From Monosiga brevicollis MX1 (Eukaryota; Opisthokonta; Choanoflagellata; Craspedida; Salpingoecidae), in contig NW_001865054.1 of assembly GCF_000002865.3 (NCBI RefSeq), positions 815,450-879,449 of the forward strand: 64,000 bases of DNA, in the 5' to 3' direction. Positions 42,001 through 54,078 of this stretch are shown here, piece after piece; position 1 is the stretch's first letter; every line of letters starts with the position of its first letter. The notes beneath the pieces were generated by a model that did not search any database, had not been told where the DNA came from, and saw nothing but the letters and a program-made list of their open reading frames with translations. The position numbers were made by a program, and so were the translations under genes.

Positions 42001-43792
42001 GGCCCGCCCTCGATATGAGCCACGGCACAAGAGCTCGGAATCATCCGCAAGTGCGCCGGGTCCACCGATAGCGGGGCAAACACCTGAGACAGGCATGGGT
42101 CCGGGCGTGTGAGGTGGGCCAACAGAACACGAGCGTCAAATGCCTTAAAACAAAATGCGAAGATCAAAGTGCGGGTCAGTAGCGACATGAGCGCTCATGA
42201 AAACAAACCTGGATGGCAAAGCGAGCCGCTACGGCGGCCTGAGCGCCTTCTTTGGGCCGGAGCAAGCGGAAGCTGGCATCGCCAAATGCGATACCCGTCA
42301 CATTGAAGCGCAGGCCAAAACAAGACGAGGTGGGCGAGAGCGCCACGCGCTCAATCGGGAGGTTCTCCAGGCGTTGCACACGCACAAGATGGCGCGCTTC
42401 CACCTGCAAGTCAACGAGCTGGAGCTCCTTGGCACTCAGGTACGTGTTTGTGGTTGTGCGCACGCAGGCATGATCTAAATGGCACACAAGCTCGAATGAG
42501 GTTGAGAAAGCAGTTCAAGCACAGAATAAATAGGCTGAGCGATTCCACGTACATGGCGCCGTGCCGCCAACTTGCAGCACCTCCGGGCCATAAATTTCAA
42601 TCGCCTTGATGCCATAGGCCGTCATTTGCGCGGTGACAGAGGCTGCTGGCAGAGTACAGATGTCGTCAACATCCAGCAAACCGGTGCCTTCTTGTAGGGG
42701 GCGCACACCCAAAGTAGCCCCCTTGGTTGCAATGTTGGCCAGAGTAGCGGGTTGTGATTCTGCCTTGAAGTAACCCGAGCCCCCGGTGATGGTCACCTGC
42801 TCCAGGACATTGTCCTGCAGCAGCATGGGGACGGAGCTGGGCTGCAGAGCGATAGGCTTGACGACCTGCATGCTCACAGTGCGCGTGAAGCAGCGGGGGT
42901 GACGGGGGGCATCCACCAGCAGGGAAAGATGCAGTTGGCGATCATCAGCGCGTGCAAAATCCAGGTCGTATTCCCCCGGCTGTGCTGCGCGTGACACCAG
43001 GTGCTGACTGGCTTTGTGCCATGAGTACTCGAGCGAGCTACGAGCAAAACAAAGGTGGCAGATTGAGGAAAAGCACAAGAACAAGAACAGGCCAAGCAAA
43101 GTCATGATGCAAATGTCAAGGTCTGCATATGGACGCGGAGAGGTTTTTTTTTTTTTTTTTTCATTTCATTCCATTTCATTTCATTTGATCAACAACGCAC
43201 CTGCTGTTGTCGTACGCTGGGCGGTAGTGGGCCACAGGCACAAGGCGGATATGGTGACGAGTGCCCTCGAAGAAAAACCAGGGTTGTTCAGGGCAAGAAG
43301 GGCTGCGTACAGCTCCAAGCTCGAAAGACACATTGCGCGGAGTGGTTACGCAGACAGTAAAGGGGGCTACATCCCGAGGCCCCTGGCCGTTGTCTAGGCT
43401 ATGCAGGGTGAGGTTAAGTTTGTGGCAGCCCAGCTGAGTCCCGGCCTGGAGTGTAAACTCTGGACCATGGGCAAACTGCCATTCAAGTCCGACAGCACCA
43501 GTGCCTAAGATATCCCGTTGCACGGCGGTTTCACGCGCAGCAGCGTCTGCAGGACTAGGGCCTCCCAGGTAGTGAAAGTTGAACGTGGTGCCAGGGGTCA
43601 ACTCCACCAACGAAGGCTCCACAGCCAACGCGGCGTAAGCAGCAATATGTGCAGTTGCCGTGAGACTGTCACTGGCAAACGTCGCGAGCACGGAGCCCGC
43701 CGAGGTAGCACGTAGTACCACACAGCTGCACGCTGCGGCCGGGCAACTACGAATGATCGAAATGTGAGCCATACCACATGAAGGTTATTTGG

Positions 43793-43831
<39 letters not shown>

Positions 43832-46585
43832 ATAAGAAAATAAATAAATAAAAATAAAACCGTAGCAGCCCTGTGCCAGAGCCAGCAAACGCAAGGGCGG
43901 CTGATGACCGCCGGAGGACGGTCCAAGACAAAAACACGGACGGGATCAGTCGTACCGGTCATCGCTGTTGGCATCAGCTCCCTGCTTCAGGACTGTAAAG
44001 TGTGACTGGTCGAGGGACCAGTGACTGGGCATGTGTCGACATTGGCGGAAAGCGTGGCCGGCTGCGTCGACGTGAACGGCGGCCAGCACAAGTTGATCAC
44101 CAACCCGCGCTTGGCGAGGGCCCGGTAAGAGGCGCACGTCAGAAGGTGCCACAACGATCAATGCTGCATGGTCGTGGATGGCGATGGATGCCTTGTCGTG
44201 AACGCTCACAGTGGCGTTACCAGTGTCGGTGATGGTGAAGGAGCCATCCTGGAGTTTGGGAGCTTTGCCCGCGGTGGCATTGGTGCTCCATGTGTACTCG
44301 CCACTGCCACCAGAGGCCTGTTTAACACGATGAATCAAAGGGTTGGTAAGGCAGGGGGTTGATGCTAGTGGTCAAGGCGCAAGGTGCACGAGAGCAAGGG
44401 ACTGTAGAACTGACCTTGAATCGGACGGTGAGGGGCCGGGCGTTTGCGGAGAAGGGTACAATCATTTGCTTTGGTTGAATGTCAATGGGGTGAAGAATTT
44501 GCACATTGCGACTGGCCGTCAATAGAGCTTGGCTGCTCTGAGCTCCCTCGGGGCCGTGATAAGAGGCTTTAAGGGTCGTGATACCAGCTGTCGCGGCAGT
44601 CACCTCATACCAGGAAGTATTTTTGCTGGAACTGCCGAGCTTGATCTTGCCGTCACCAATGTTCAGCTGGAAGGTCAGCTGCGGCCAGGAGAGAAGCAAA
44701 GGTCTTGTGAGGTTGAAGGCAAGATGAGCGGCATGTGTGCGTGCAAAAGACGACAAAGACCTACGCCATCAAGAAGAATCTCTTGTTGTCCACTCAAGAG
44801 GCGCAGTTGCACGGGATACTTGTGGCCTCGGAGGAGCACACACGGGCTCATGGCCAGCACGGAGCAGGTGCCCACTTGAATGGTCAGCGTGGTTGGGGTA
44901 TGAACTGACACAAACGTTGTAGGCAGAGCCCGCTCAAGCATCAAGCCGGCTATAACGCGCAGGGAGTAGGAATGAGTGGAAGCAGGGCGTGCGCTCGTGG
45001 ATGTTCCAAGGTGTAAGGCGAAAAGACTGGCGTGGTGTGGCAAGCATCACATACCCTTATCGCGAAGCGTGACCACAGCTCTGCCTTCTGTCTCGCCAAG
45101 TACTGTTTGCTGGCCCTGGAGCTTGAGCACCTGGGGGTTGACAAGACCGCCGCGTCACTTGATGGTCAGCACGTGCAGGTGTGGACCGAGGAGGGAAAGC
45201 ATTGGCAGGGCCAGATCAAGTTACAGGTTTGGGGCACGCACGGTAGTGTTGTCGATGGCCAGTTGGTAGGGGCCCGTGCGACTGAGAACCAGAGCCTGCT
45301 TATCATAGCCACGATAGGCTTGCAGATGCAGCTTTTGCTGTACGGCAAGGTGGGCCATGATGGGCTCGAGCCAGGTGCGCTCGACGACGGTCAGCACGAC
45401 TGGCGGCGAGGCTACTGTCGTCTGCAGGCAGGCAAAGCCGGGCAGAGGACAAGGCAAAAGATACGGTGACGTCAAGTATTTAAGAGCAGGATCCCTTCGT
45501 CAAGACCCCAGGCCGGCAGTGAGGGAAAGCAACCCACGGGCGGGCACCGGGCAATTTTGATGCAAACAAAGGAGCGATGAAGCTCGGCTTGAAGGGAATC
45601 TGATGGTGGTTGGGGGAGGCGAAGATACCTACGTGCTTCAAAACAGCTTGCACGCAGGCACGGCCAGCCGCAAGGGGAACAACAAGGATGCGATCACCCT
45701 GCTGATTCTCGCCTTGAAGCTGGGAGATATGCGCCGGCGCATCGTAAGGGGATTGGGAGTAGGCGATGGTGGTCAGAACAGCACTGGATTCCTGGGTGCA
45801 ATTCTCGTCCATGATGCGCCACTCAAAGGCCAGGCCAGATAGCGAGGAAAACATGTTGCCTGCATCAAAAGGGCCAATGTCGTGTGAGGCTGAGCAACTG
45901 GAACACGGGTTGGTCACGCTTGACAAGGCTACTGTTGCAGGACAGACCCTCGCTGTCATAGCCGCGAAGCGACAGTGACTCTGGGGGCTCTTCAAGATAG
46001 ATGGTGCGGTCAACGGTGATGAGCTCGGTTCGGTGCACGGGTGCCAATTCAACCTCGCAGCGCAGGACTTGACCGCTCTCTGAGGCGACGGCAAAGGATA
46101 GGCGGTGAGCGTGAGACAGCAGGCAACACAGGCGTCAGCCGATAGAGATGAGCACAGGCTGAGAGTGTGTTGGCAGCTTCTTACTTTGGTTGGCAGCAAC
46201 CACAGGAACCGATACGCCGTTACGTTGCAGGTGGGAGGCCACGACCAGGACTTCAGCTTGGCGAGCACATTCGCCTATGACGGTGGCGGGGGCAGTGAAT
46301 CAGCCGGCACGGCACGGATCTGGGACATGGACTATATGGGTGAGGGACAAACGAGAGTGGCGGCAGACCTTCTTCGCCAGTGACTTGGATGAGGTCAGGG
46401 CGCATGGAGGACCAAGCGTAGCAACCATTGCTAGCGGTGAGGTTGTAACGAATGGGAAGGGCTGCCTCACTGAGCGGCAGCAGGAGGCGCGGATCACTGA
46501 GCTGCTCGGACACGCCGGCGGCCTGCCCGAGGGCCACGAGGCAACACACTGCCGTGGCAAGAAGAGTTGAAAACTCCATGGTCAT
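39096..46585 (-). CDS. NUP210: Nuclear pore membrane glycoprotein gp210
   Basis: Large single-pass membrane nucleoporin whose lumenal part is a string of immunoglobulin-like repeats. The start MTMEFSTLLATAVCCLVALG is a signal peptide. The first domain reads LLLPLSEAALPIRYNLTASN then GCYAWSSMRPDLIQVTGEE (human [36 protein letters not shown]). Next come RTIYLEEPPESLSLRGYDSE and a segment with SGLAFEWRIMDEN (human LAGLVFEWTIV). Many exons of beta-rich, glycosylation-prone sequence follow to the last big exon (40200-39096). That exon holds one membrane span, WLFLTSAVMGAAFVLLLLAL, and a short Ser/Thr/Pro/Arg tail (RARSFTPTRTPGGISHIPAT), as in animal gp210. The length of about 1,900 residues fits the family. 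Introns carry homopolymers (T at 43146-43162, A at 43793-43821, G at 40242-40257). Confidence 0.9.
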
Positions 46586-47511
46586 GCTCGGGCACCGGCT
46601 TTCACCGGCAGAGATGCTTCCTGTGTGACCGGCAAGCACGCACGAGCGGGGACCGACAGCAAAGGCGCGTTCCTTTGCCGTGTCGGTTGACCTGCACGGT
46701 CACGCATGAGTGAAGCAGGCGTGAGGTGGCAGGCAGCAGAGCCAGAAATGCACCCTTTCATCCAGGTTATCTTTCCTCGTGGTCCACAAACGACCAGCCT
46801 GCTCGCTCTCTCCCCAGGAGCCACCTTCAGGCTCTCGTTTTCTGCCAGTGACGGTCTGCCGTTTTTTTTTTTTTTTCAAATAATTTCCACTTTATTGGCT
46901 TACCCACGCGGAAACAGCAAAGCAGCAAAAATTTGAAACAACGACAAGTCACTGAGTTCAGTTCAGAGGGTGGTCGATGAAGGAAAAAAGATTGAGAGAT
47001 AGGCGTGAAGTGGTGTTGAGCCCAGAGGTGAAAAGTAATGGTATACAAGAGAAGGCGTGTAACAGTGAAGGTTTTCGAGAGATGTGTGGACACGACCTTG
47101 TTCTTCGAAAAAACATTCACATTACAGAACGTCAATGTTACAATAGAGAACAAAGAGTAAGGTACTGCATCTTCTTATTAATCTTCTTCATCTAATCAAG
47201 GTGAATGACGTTGTAATACAGCATTAAAACCATAATTTTCTTCATCTTCTCCAGAACCTTCGGCGTTATCTTAACTTCTGTTGCTTCCAAGTTGTCCTCT
47301 CTCTCTCTCTTCTCTCTCTCGCTGTGATTTACGATGACGGCACACTTGTTGCTTGTCATTTGAACTTGGAAGCAGGTCCCTTTCGCTGAGGGCGGTGGTC
47401 TCTCTCGCTCTCGCTCTCGCGCTCTCTCTTGCTCTCGCGCTCGCTCCTCGTTGGTAGACCTGGGAGGTACTTGGCAGATCAGTTGGGTTGTGTGTCGAGT
47501 GCACGTATGAG
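46586..47511. promoter_or_regulatory. Divergent region between gp210 and the kelch receptor
   Basis: Contains a T-run (46862-46876) and CT-rich stretches (47297-47325 and 47398-47450) just before the receptor start; no gene seen. Confidence 0.5.
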
Positions 47512-50500
47512 ATGAAAAGCATGGGTTGTGGACGGGCCATGGGGTGCGTGACGGCTGCGGCCGTGCTGGTGACCCTGAGCGCCCTCTGCAGCGTTGTGCA
47601 TGGAAGCCTTGTGTGGACCTCGGATGTGACCATGGTTCCCTCCGCGCCGGGCAGGCGTGTGCACCACGTGATTGTGTATCGCGATGCCCCTGGAACCGTG
47701 AACAATCGGAGCGATCCCGAGGTCCTGCTGGTAGGGGGCATGGTCGCATTGGACACGCCCCAAGATGAGGTCATGTCGAACCAGTCCATCTTTTTTGCGT
47801 ACATGAGCACCTACTACGCCTTTGATGGTGTTCTTTGGCGTTATCTGCCTTCGGCTGGATCCTGGCAGGCCGTGGCCGTTGACACGACTTGCAATCATTT
47901 GTGCCGCGTTGGTCACCAAGCGGTTCTAAGCCCCGCGGACTACAAGACAGACAGCCCCGTGCCCGATTATGCCCTCAGAAACACCGTCCTATACGTTATG
48001 GGCGGATTTGCCCTCAACCTCACCATCGACCGCTTCGCTCTAGTCGACCACATTGGCTATTTGTCCGCCAGCTCCACCAACTCCAGTCGTTTAGACGTCG
48101 ATCTCCACTACGACGGGCCGGACCGCCTGCGCCCCTTTGCTTGGGCGGCCCGCGCCACCCTCAACACCACCACCTGGGTTTTGGCTGGTGGTATGACCTT
48201 TGAGGGTTGTTACCGCTCCGGTGACGGTGCTTGCCATGACAGCCGCGACGCGCAAATGGAGAATCTGGATGCAGTCTGGTTGTTCCAAACCACCAGCTCT
48301 CCCACCACCCTGCTCATTCGGCGTCTTGATGCTGCCAATTTTCCGGCCGCCAGCTTTAGCAATATCGTGGCATTTGACACCTCCAACCTCTACTTTCTTG
48401 GTGGTATCAACTTTACCGGACCCTTTGACAGTCTCTCCTTCACGGGTTTTGATGCTCAAATGGACCACGTCTACCATCTTCAATTAAATGATGCCGGCAC
48501 TACGGCCAACGTCACCAAGGTCGGGCTCGCGCGCCTTCCAAAGCAAAAAATTGCCTGCCCATCTAAACGTTTCCTCATTTCTGTCTGTCTGTCTGTTTCT
48601 CTTCGAATTTTGCTTCCGTGTCCGTTTGTGTCTGTTCCATTCTGCTCAACATGCATCCTGGCACGCGTCTCACGTGGTCACATCTGTCTGTCTGTCTGCC
48701 TTGATCCTGGCCGCAGCTGCCCAACCCGTCAAGCGGCCCTCCGTTTGGTGTTATCAACGTGTTTTCCTGTGCCATTCCCATTGCTGACAACGAGTTTGTT
48801 GTTCTCAGCGGTTTTGGGGAGGGCATGCAGTTTCGCTCTAGCGTTGCCAGTACGATTCCCGCTCTCCATCGCCACACCCTTGTCAGGTCGACCAAGCTTT
48901 CCCCCACCCCTCTTTTTTGAGCCTGATCAATATTGCTTCAAACCTGCCTTGATTTTAGGCTTTAACACCGAAACGCATGCATGGCGTACCTGGGCAACCA
49001 CTCAGAGTGGAGCTGCGGCCATGACACGCGGCTACAGCGCTTGCTTCAAAATTCAGGACAACATTTTCGAGTATGGCGGACAAGTAGGCTCAAAAGCTCT
49101 GGAATCCATCACTCTCTTCATGCCCAACAGCAACGAGTGGTGGGAACTTGTCAATACTCAGTCGCCTACCACTCGGCGCTTTGCGGGTACCGCCACCACG
49201 CACATGCTGGGCTATCCCGCACTCATCACCACTGGCGGCGCGGCGGCGGGCTTATACTTTTCTGACATGTATCTCATGCTCGATGCCAATGTCAGCGGGT
49301 ATCACTGGTACTTTCAGCCCACCAGCGCCAACATGACGCGGCGCTCAGGCCATGCCATGTCCCTGGACGGTGACAACATTTTTATTCACTTTGGGCTGAC
49401 CTATGATGGTAGCTCTTCAGAAACCATTCTCAACGAGCTCTACTATGGCAACATGAAAGTTTTGTCCTGTCCCTGCCCACCCCCCCGGGCGTTTGTCATG
49501 TCAGCCACCCACCCCACTGAGCCCGTGTTTTACGTGTACGGTGGCGCCGACTACCGCGCCTTTGGCGGCGTCATCGACCTCAGCTATCCGATGCTGCGCG
49601 ACTCCTTCTGGAAGTTTGACATGCGAACACAAATCTGGACCGATTTGACCAACTACTCGGCAGGGGACTATCCTCCGCCGTCCTTTTTTGGCAACGCTGA
49701 ATGGACCATGGTGCAGGGCAAGCCCGTGTTTGTCATGGTGCTTGGATTGACTACTTCGCGACCCAACGTGGAGAAGCCCGTGTTCATCAACACACTCACC
49801 ATTTCTTCCGATGTTTACCTCTGGGATACGCGGCGCTGGACGCACCTGCAAGCAGCGCAAGGCCCCGCGTCCTTGTCTCAGGTGCACCTCTCGGCGCGCT
49901 GGGCGCGGTCCATGACCCGACTCTCCGATCAGGAGACACTTGTCATTTACGGTGGCGCCATAACCCAGTACAATACGAGTACGGAAGAAAGCGAGCCTAG
50001 CAACGATGCCTTCCTCCTGTGGCTGGCCAACACGACCCACTATTTCGCACAAACTTGTAATTTTTCTAACCCTCCTGCGCGATACGGGCATACCGCCTTT
50101 TTGAACAGCGAGGATCGGCTGCTCCTGATTGGTGGCAGTGACCTGAACGAGCAATCTGGATTGGCCTTTGAGCTCGAGCTCTCCTGCGACGTCGGCACCA
50201 AGCAAAACGGAAGTTTTGGTCACGCTGCCTGTGCCCTCTGCCCTATTGGCGCATACAATTCCGTGCCTGGTGCCAGCGATTGCACAGCTTGTCCAAATGA
50301 CACCACGACAATATTCGCGGGTGAGGCATATGTTTGCCTCGCTTGCCCGAATCGGCGCGGTTTCCTTCTTGATGTTAAAGCTGAACCCAATGTTTCGAAA
50401 TGTTACGCCTGTGTTTCGTGCGTGAGGGCTTCATTTCTTACATTGATCTTCGTGACGTTGCCTCCCCACTTTGACCCCCATAGGCTCGATCAGCGATCGT

Positions 50501-51559
50501 AATTGCTCGCTGTGCGTAGACGGGCGAAAGTTTTGTTCTGCCAATGGAGAGTGTGAGGTAGATCTGACGACCTTTGAGCGGCGCTGCAAATGCGAGCTGG
50601 GGTTTTCGGGCACACACTGCGAGGTCCCCTTCTTGAAGGTGATTGCGTACGTGTGCTTTGGCCTGCTGGTGCTCTCTGGGTCACTGTTTTGCTTCTTCCG
50701 CAAAAAAATCCGTCAAGCTCGTCAACGCGATGGTCTTCGCCAACTCCTATTGGATGAAAAAGAGCAAGAGCTTACGGTCAAGCAGCAACAGCTCGAGGAG
50801 CTCGAACGCGCGCTCACCGTTCAGATGGATGAGCTGACGGTGCGTCGGTTGCCTGTTGCAGCGTTGTGTGTTGACGCAAATGGTTTTCCTCGCTTGACGG
50901 TCCGCTCATTTATCACTCGGTGGTGCGACATGCTTGGCCGATAGTTTGTGCGTCGCATTGACAAGGAGGCACCGGGCGCTTTTGGTGAGGTGTGGCTGTG
51001 TCGCTTCAACGATATTGACGTGGCAGTCAAGCGACTCAAGGGCCATCTGGCGGACATGGACCCAAGCCTCAACGAAGAATTTTTGAACGAGATCAAGTTT
51101 ATGCGCACGCTTCGCCACCCCAACATTGTCTACTTCTTTGGCGCGGGTGTCCATGAGGAGCAGTCCTTTTTGGTGTTGGAGTACATGGGCCGCGGCTCAT
51201 TGACCAAGACGCTGGACAACGAGAGCATCGATCTACCGTGGTCTCGCCGCATTGCATTTGCCCGAGATGCCGCAGCAGGCATGGCTTTTCTGCATGCATT
51301 GTCCCCGCCGCGCATCCATCGCGATTTGAAGAGCCCGAATCTTTTGATCAGCCAGGGCTGGACCCTGAAGGTGGCCGACTTTGGTACGTCGCGTTTTTGC
51401 CGCTCCCTTGTCTTGCGTGTACGTGTACGTGTATGTGTATGTGTGGGTGAGTGGGTTCAAGCCAAGCCAAGCCAAAAAAAAAAAAAAAAAAAAATNNNNN
51501 NNNNNNNNNNNNNNNNNNNNNNNNNNNNNNNNNNNNNNNNNNNNNACCCAACCCCCCCC

Positions 51560-51637
<78 letters not shown>

Positions 51638-52405
51638 AGGGAGGCCTTGATCATCTTTGCAACTATTGTGCTCATTGCGACAATCGGCTTTGTTGTCGCG
51701 GCCAGGTACGGCCAAGCTCGCATCACTCGTGAGCAACCAGGAGGGCAACTTTCTGGAGAGCAACAGCGATGCCATCAGCGACATGACCATGACCAAAGGT
51801 GCAGACAGCGCACCGTTCCTGCCCCACAGAGCGGGCCTAACTCGATCATGCCGCACACGCTAAATGTTGAATGTATTAGCGCGTCATGAGACTCATGCTG
51901 TTGTGTGGTTGTTCGCTTGAATGTACTTTTGTTTGTTTCCTTGCACCAAAAGGTGTGGGAACACTTCTTTGGACGTCGCCGGAAACATTATCGGGTGGTC
52001 ATTACTCGCTTCCTGCAGACGTCTACTCGTACGTTATCAGCACGCATTGCTCTAAAGCGAGATAGGATCGATCGAGATGAGATCGATCGGGGCTCATGTC
52101 GACCTCACCCTGGCTGACTTTGCATGGTTTGCGGCAGGTTTGCGATTGTCATGTGGGAAATTGCCACGCGTAAATTGCCTTGGAGCGAGTTGACGCGCTC
52201 CTGGGATGTTGCAGCGGCCGTGGAAGAGGGGCGGCGCCCCACGGTCCCTGCTGTACCTGTCAAAGCGTTTACGGATCTCATGCAGGCGTGCTGGGATCAA
52301 GAGCCCTCAGCGCGACCCACGTTTGCGCAGGCCGAGGCGATGCTGAAGCAAATTTCTGCTGAGTCAGATGTCAACAGCCAAGAATCTTTTGAAGCCGAAG
52401 CATGA
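47512..52405 (+). CDS. Kelch/EGF receptor with intracellular TKL-type protein kinase
   Basis: The signal peptide MKSMGCGRAMGCVTAAAVLV opens a long ectodomain of kelch-like blades (VLLVGGMVALD, VLYVMGGFALN, WVLAGGMTFEG, LYFLGGINF, FEYGGQVGS, FYVYGGADYR, LVIYGGAITQ, LLLIGGSDLN). Next are a cysteine-rich CPIGAYNSVPGASDCTACPN segment and an EGF module (CSANGECEV...CKCELGFSGTHC, 50540-50620). Then come a membrane span (VIAYVCFGLLVLSGSLFCFF) and a coiled coil. The kinase has GAFGEVW, VAVKRL, RIHRDLKSPNLL, VADFGTAKLASL (across the gapped intron), GTLLWTSPETLSGG and DVYSFAIVMWEIATRKLPW, ending in TGA at 52403. HRDLKSPN marks a tyrosine-kinase-like (TKL) rather than a true tyrosine kinase (HRDLAARN). 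Introns lie at about 48523-48717, 48897-48959, 50410-50484, 50837-50944, 51385-51705 and two more. The catalytic core looks complete. Confidence 0.88.
51496..51545. other. Assembly gap (50 N)
   Basis: Fifty N inside the receptor-kinase intron. It is flanked by 21 A on the left and by a C-run plus 75 A (51561-51635) on the right. Its true size is unknown. Confidence 0.98.
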
Positions 52406-52575
52406 AAGATGTGTCAATCGAAGGTTTTGAATGTGGACCGCAAAGAAAAGACTACCTTTGTAATGTGTTGAGATGAGCACGAGGCATGATTGTGATAGAA
52501 GAACTTCCGTCAATTAAAAAACTAAGAGGGGCATTTACAACAACATGATGCTTCGGGCAGGGCGATTAACTAGAC

Positions 52576-54078
52576 CTAATCAGAGTCATCGGTGCATTGT
52601 GCTAACAGGGCTGTGGCTTGTTGCTGAATGTGGGCGCAAATGCGCTGAACACCGGTGACGTAAAGGTGGCCTGGGGCACCGGTGGCGGGAGCTGAGGTGC
52701 ATTGTGCCAAAGCCGCTAGCCGTTGGAGAAGCGGCGCCACGCCGGCTTTGACAAACTCGTGGGGCAGGCCTTGCAGAAGCGGTTGTATCTGGCAACTATC
52801 AAGGGGGCCGTCCAAATCCAATCCTTCGCTGATGAGGATGGCAAGAATGAGCCAGGCCCAGTTGTCAGACCGCAGAACTGCGCGAAGGCGCAGTTTGTCA
52901 GCGGCCAGAGGTTCGGTGACCCAATCACGGGGCAAGTGTTGGGCGAGCCAGGCGGCAGACGCGGGCGGGATGTCCGGTAGGACGAGGGCTAAAGTGACGG
53001 CATCGCAGCTGGGTTCTGCAAGTTCAAAGCCGTAGGAGCATAGCAGTTCCTCATTCGTTCGGTCTCCGTAGGTGTTGTAGAGGCGGCCGCCTCGGGGTAC
53101 GGGTTGGGTGGTCCGAAAGCCGAGGGCCTGATCTTCAAGGACAAAGCGCAAATTTACCAGGGTGTGGGAATGGTTGAGCGCGTCAAAGATGGGGAGAAGG
53201 TAGGCGGCGTGAGAGGCAAAAGAGGCTGGCAAGGGCGGGAGCGAATCGCGCGCAAAGGCACGGGAAAGCACGAGTTGATGGGCGTGGCGAAGGGTGGTGA
53301 CGGGAATCTGGTGACGCTGGGCATAGTCACTGGCATGAAGGGCAGCAAGCTGGCGAGCCAACTCGGCCTGCTGAGTGGGCAAGCTGGCGGCAAGATTTGT
53401 GCCACGCAATGCATGTACCCGCGCCTCATCCCAGTAGAGGGCGGCATCAGGAACCGCGGCAGCGGCAAGATACTGGCGCCAAAAGTCACTTTCGGGCGTC
53501 TTCTTGGAGGGTGGCTCGGGCTCGGGCTCTGGGCGAATATGTGATAGGGAGGAAAGGTGCGAGTGGCCATCGTGCTGACAATGCAATCTTTGGGCAAGGG
53601 TCAGCACGAGGCCAGCGTGTTTGCCGGCGTTTGGCAGATCAGTCCCGGGATCGGGCGTGAGCACCAAATGTAGGGGTAGTGCGAACATGAGCGTGTCTTT
53701 GGGCACATCAGCGTCAACATGGCAGTGAAACGGGGCTGCAACCAGATCGAGATGAAATGAAGCACAGGCTGTGAGAGGCTGTGTGTCGACGCTCAAGCAT
53801 AGCGCGTGGGTGGGATCTGAGAGGCCTGACAAGGCAACGAGATGGGCGGCGGGTCGCTTACGATCAGCGTCGAAACGCACGGCCGGGTGCACGGTGCAGC
53901 CGACGCGTTGAGCAGCTGCGAGAAAGGTCATGGTCGGGTTGGCATGTACCTCGTTGTTGCTCGTTGATGTGGGTTCCGTCAGAGGAGGGGGCGATGGAAT
54001 GAGCGGGGTCAGAGGCACGACTAGCTCAGCCATGGCGGTGGTCATGCGCTCTATCGCATCAGATGTTGGCGGTGACAC
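52576..54078 (-). CDS. SET-domain lysine/histidine methyltransferase, Rubisco-LSMT/SETD3 class
   Basis: An intronless 500-residue frame. The split SET domain is seen in RHQIPVTTLRHAHQLVLSRA, then AYLLPIFDALNHSHTLVNLR (the NH motif binding AdoMet). After these come PRGGRLYNTYGDRTNEELLC and SYGFELAE, equivalent to the YGxRTNxELLxxYGF motif of plant Rubisco LSMT and animal SETD3/SETD6. A Rubisco-LSMT-like substrate-binding helical region follows (LAADKLRLRAVLRSD...). The N-terminal part is Pro/Thr-rich and less conserved. The substrate cannot be told from the sequence; actin-histidine, histone or ribosomal-protein targets are all known in the class. An extra open frame at 54051-54509 overlaps the start and may be 5' untranslated. 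Confidence 0.85.
   Translation of the reverse strand: MSPPTSDAIERMTTAMAELVVPLTPLIPSPPPLTEPTSTSNNEVHANPTMTFLAAAQRVGCTVHPAVRFDADRKRPAAHLVALSGLSDPTHALCLSVDTQPLTACASFHLDLVAAPFHCHVDADVPKDTLMFALPLHLVLTPDPGTDLPNAGKHAGLVLTLAQRLHCQHDGHSHLSSLSHIRPEPEPEPPSKKTPESDFWRQYLAAAAVPDAALYWDEARVHALRGTNLAASLPTQQAELARQLAALHASDYAQRHQIPVTTLRHAHQLVLSRAFARDSLPPLPASFASHAAYLLPIFDALNHSHTLVNLRFVLEDQALGFRTTQPVPRGGRLYNTYGDRTNEELLCSYGFELAEPSCDAVTLALVLPDIPPASAAWLAQHLPRDWVTEPLAADKLRLRAVLRSDNWAWLILAILISEGLDLDGPLDSCQIQPLLQGLPHEFVKAGVAPLLQRLAALAQCTSAPATGAPGHLYVTGVQRICAHIQQQATALLAQCTDDSD

Noticed and set aside
39247-46570. Many plus-strand frames within gp210
   Set aside because: Antisense shadows of GC-rich coding exons on the minus strand.
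51456-51856. Poly-Lys and poly-Phe frames across the gap, and a membrane-span-like LIIFATIVLIATIGFVV after it
   Set aside because: They come from poly-A and from intron sequence; the kinase exons splice around them in phase.
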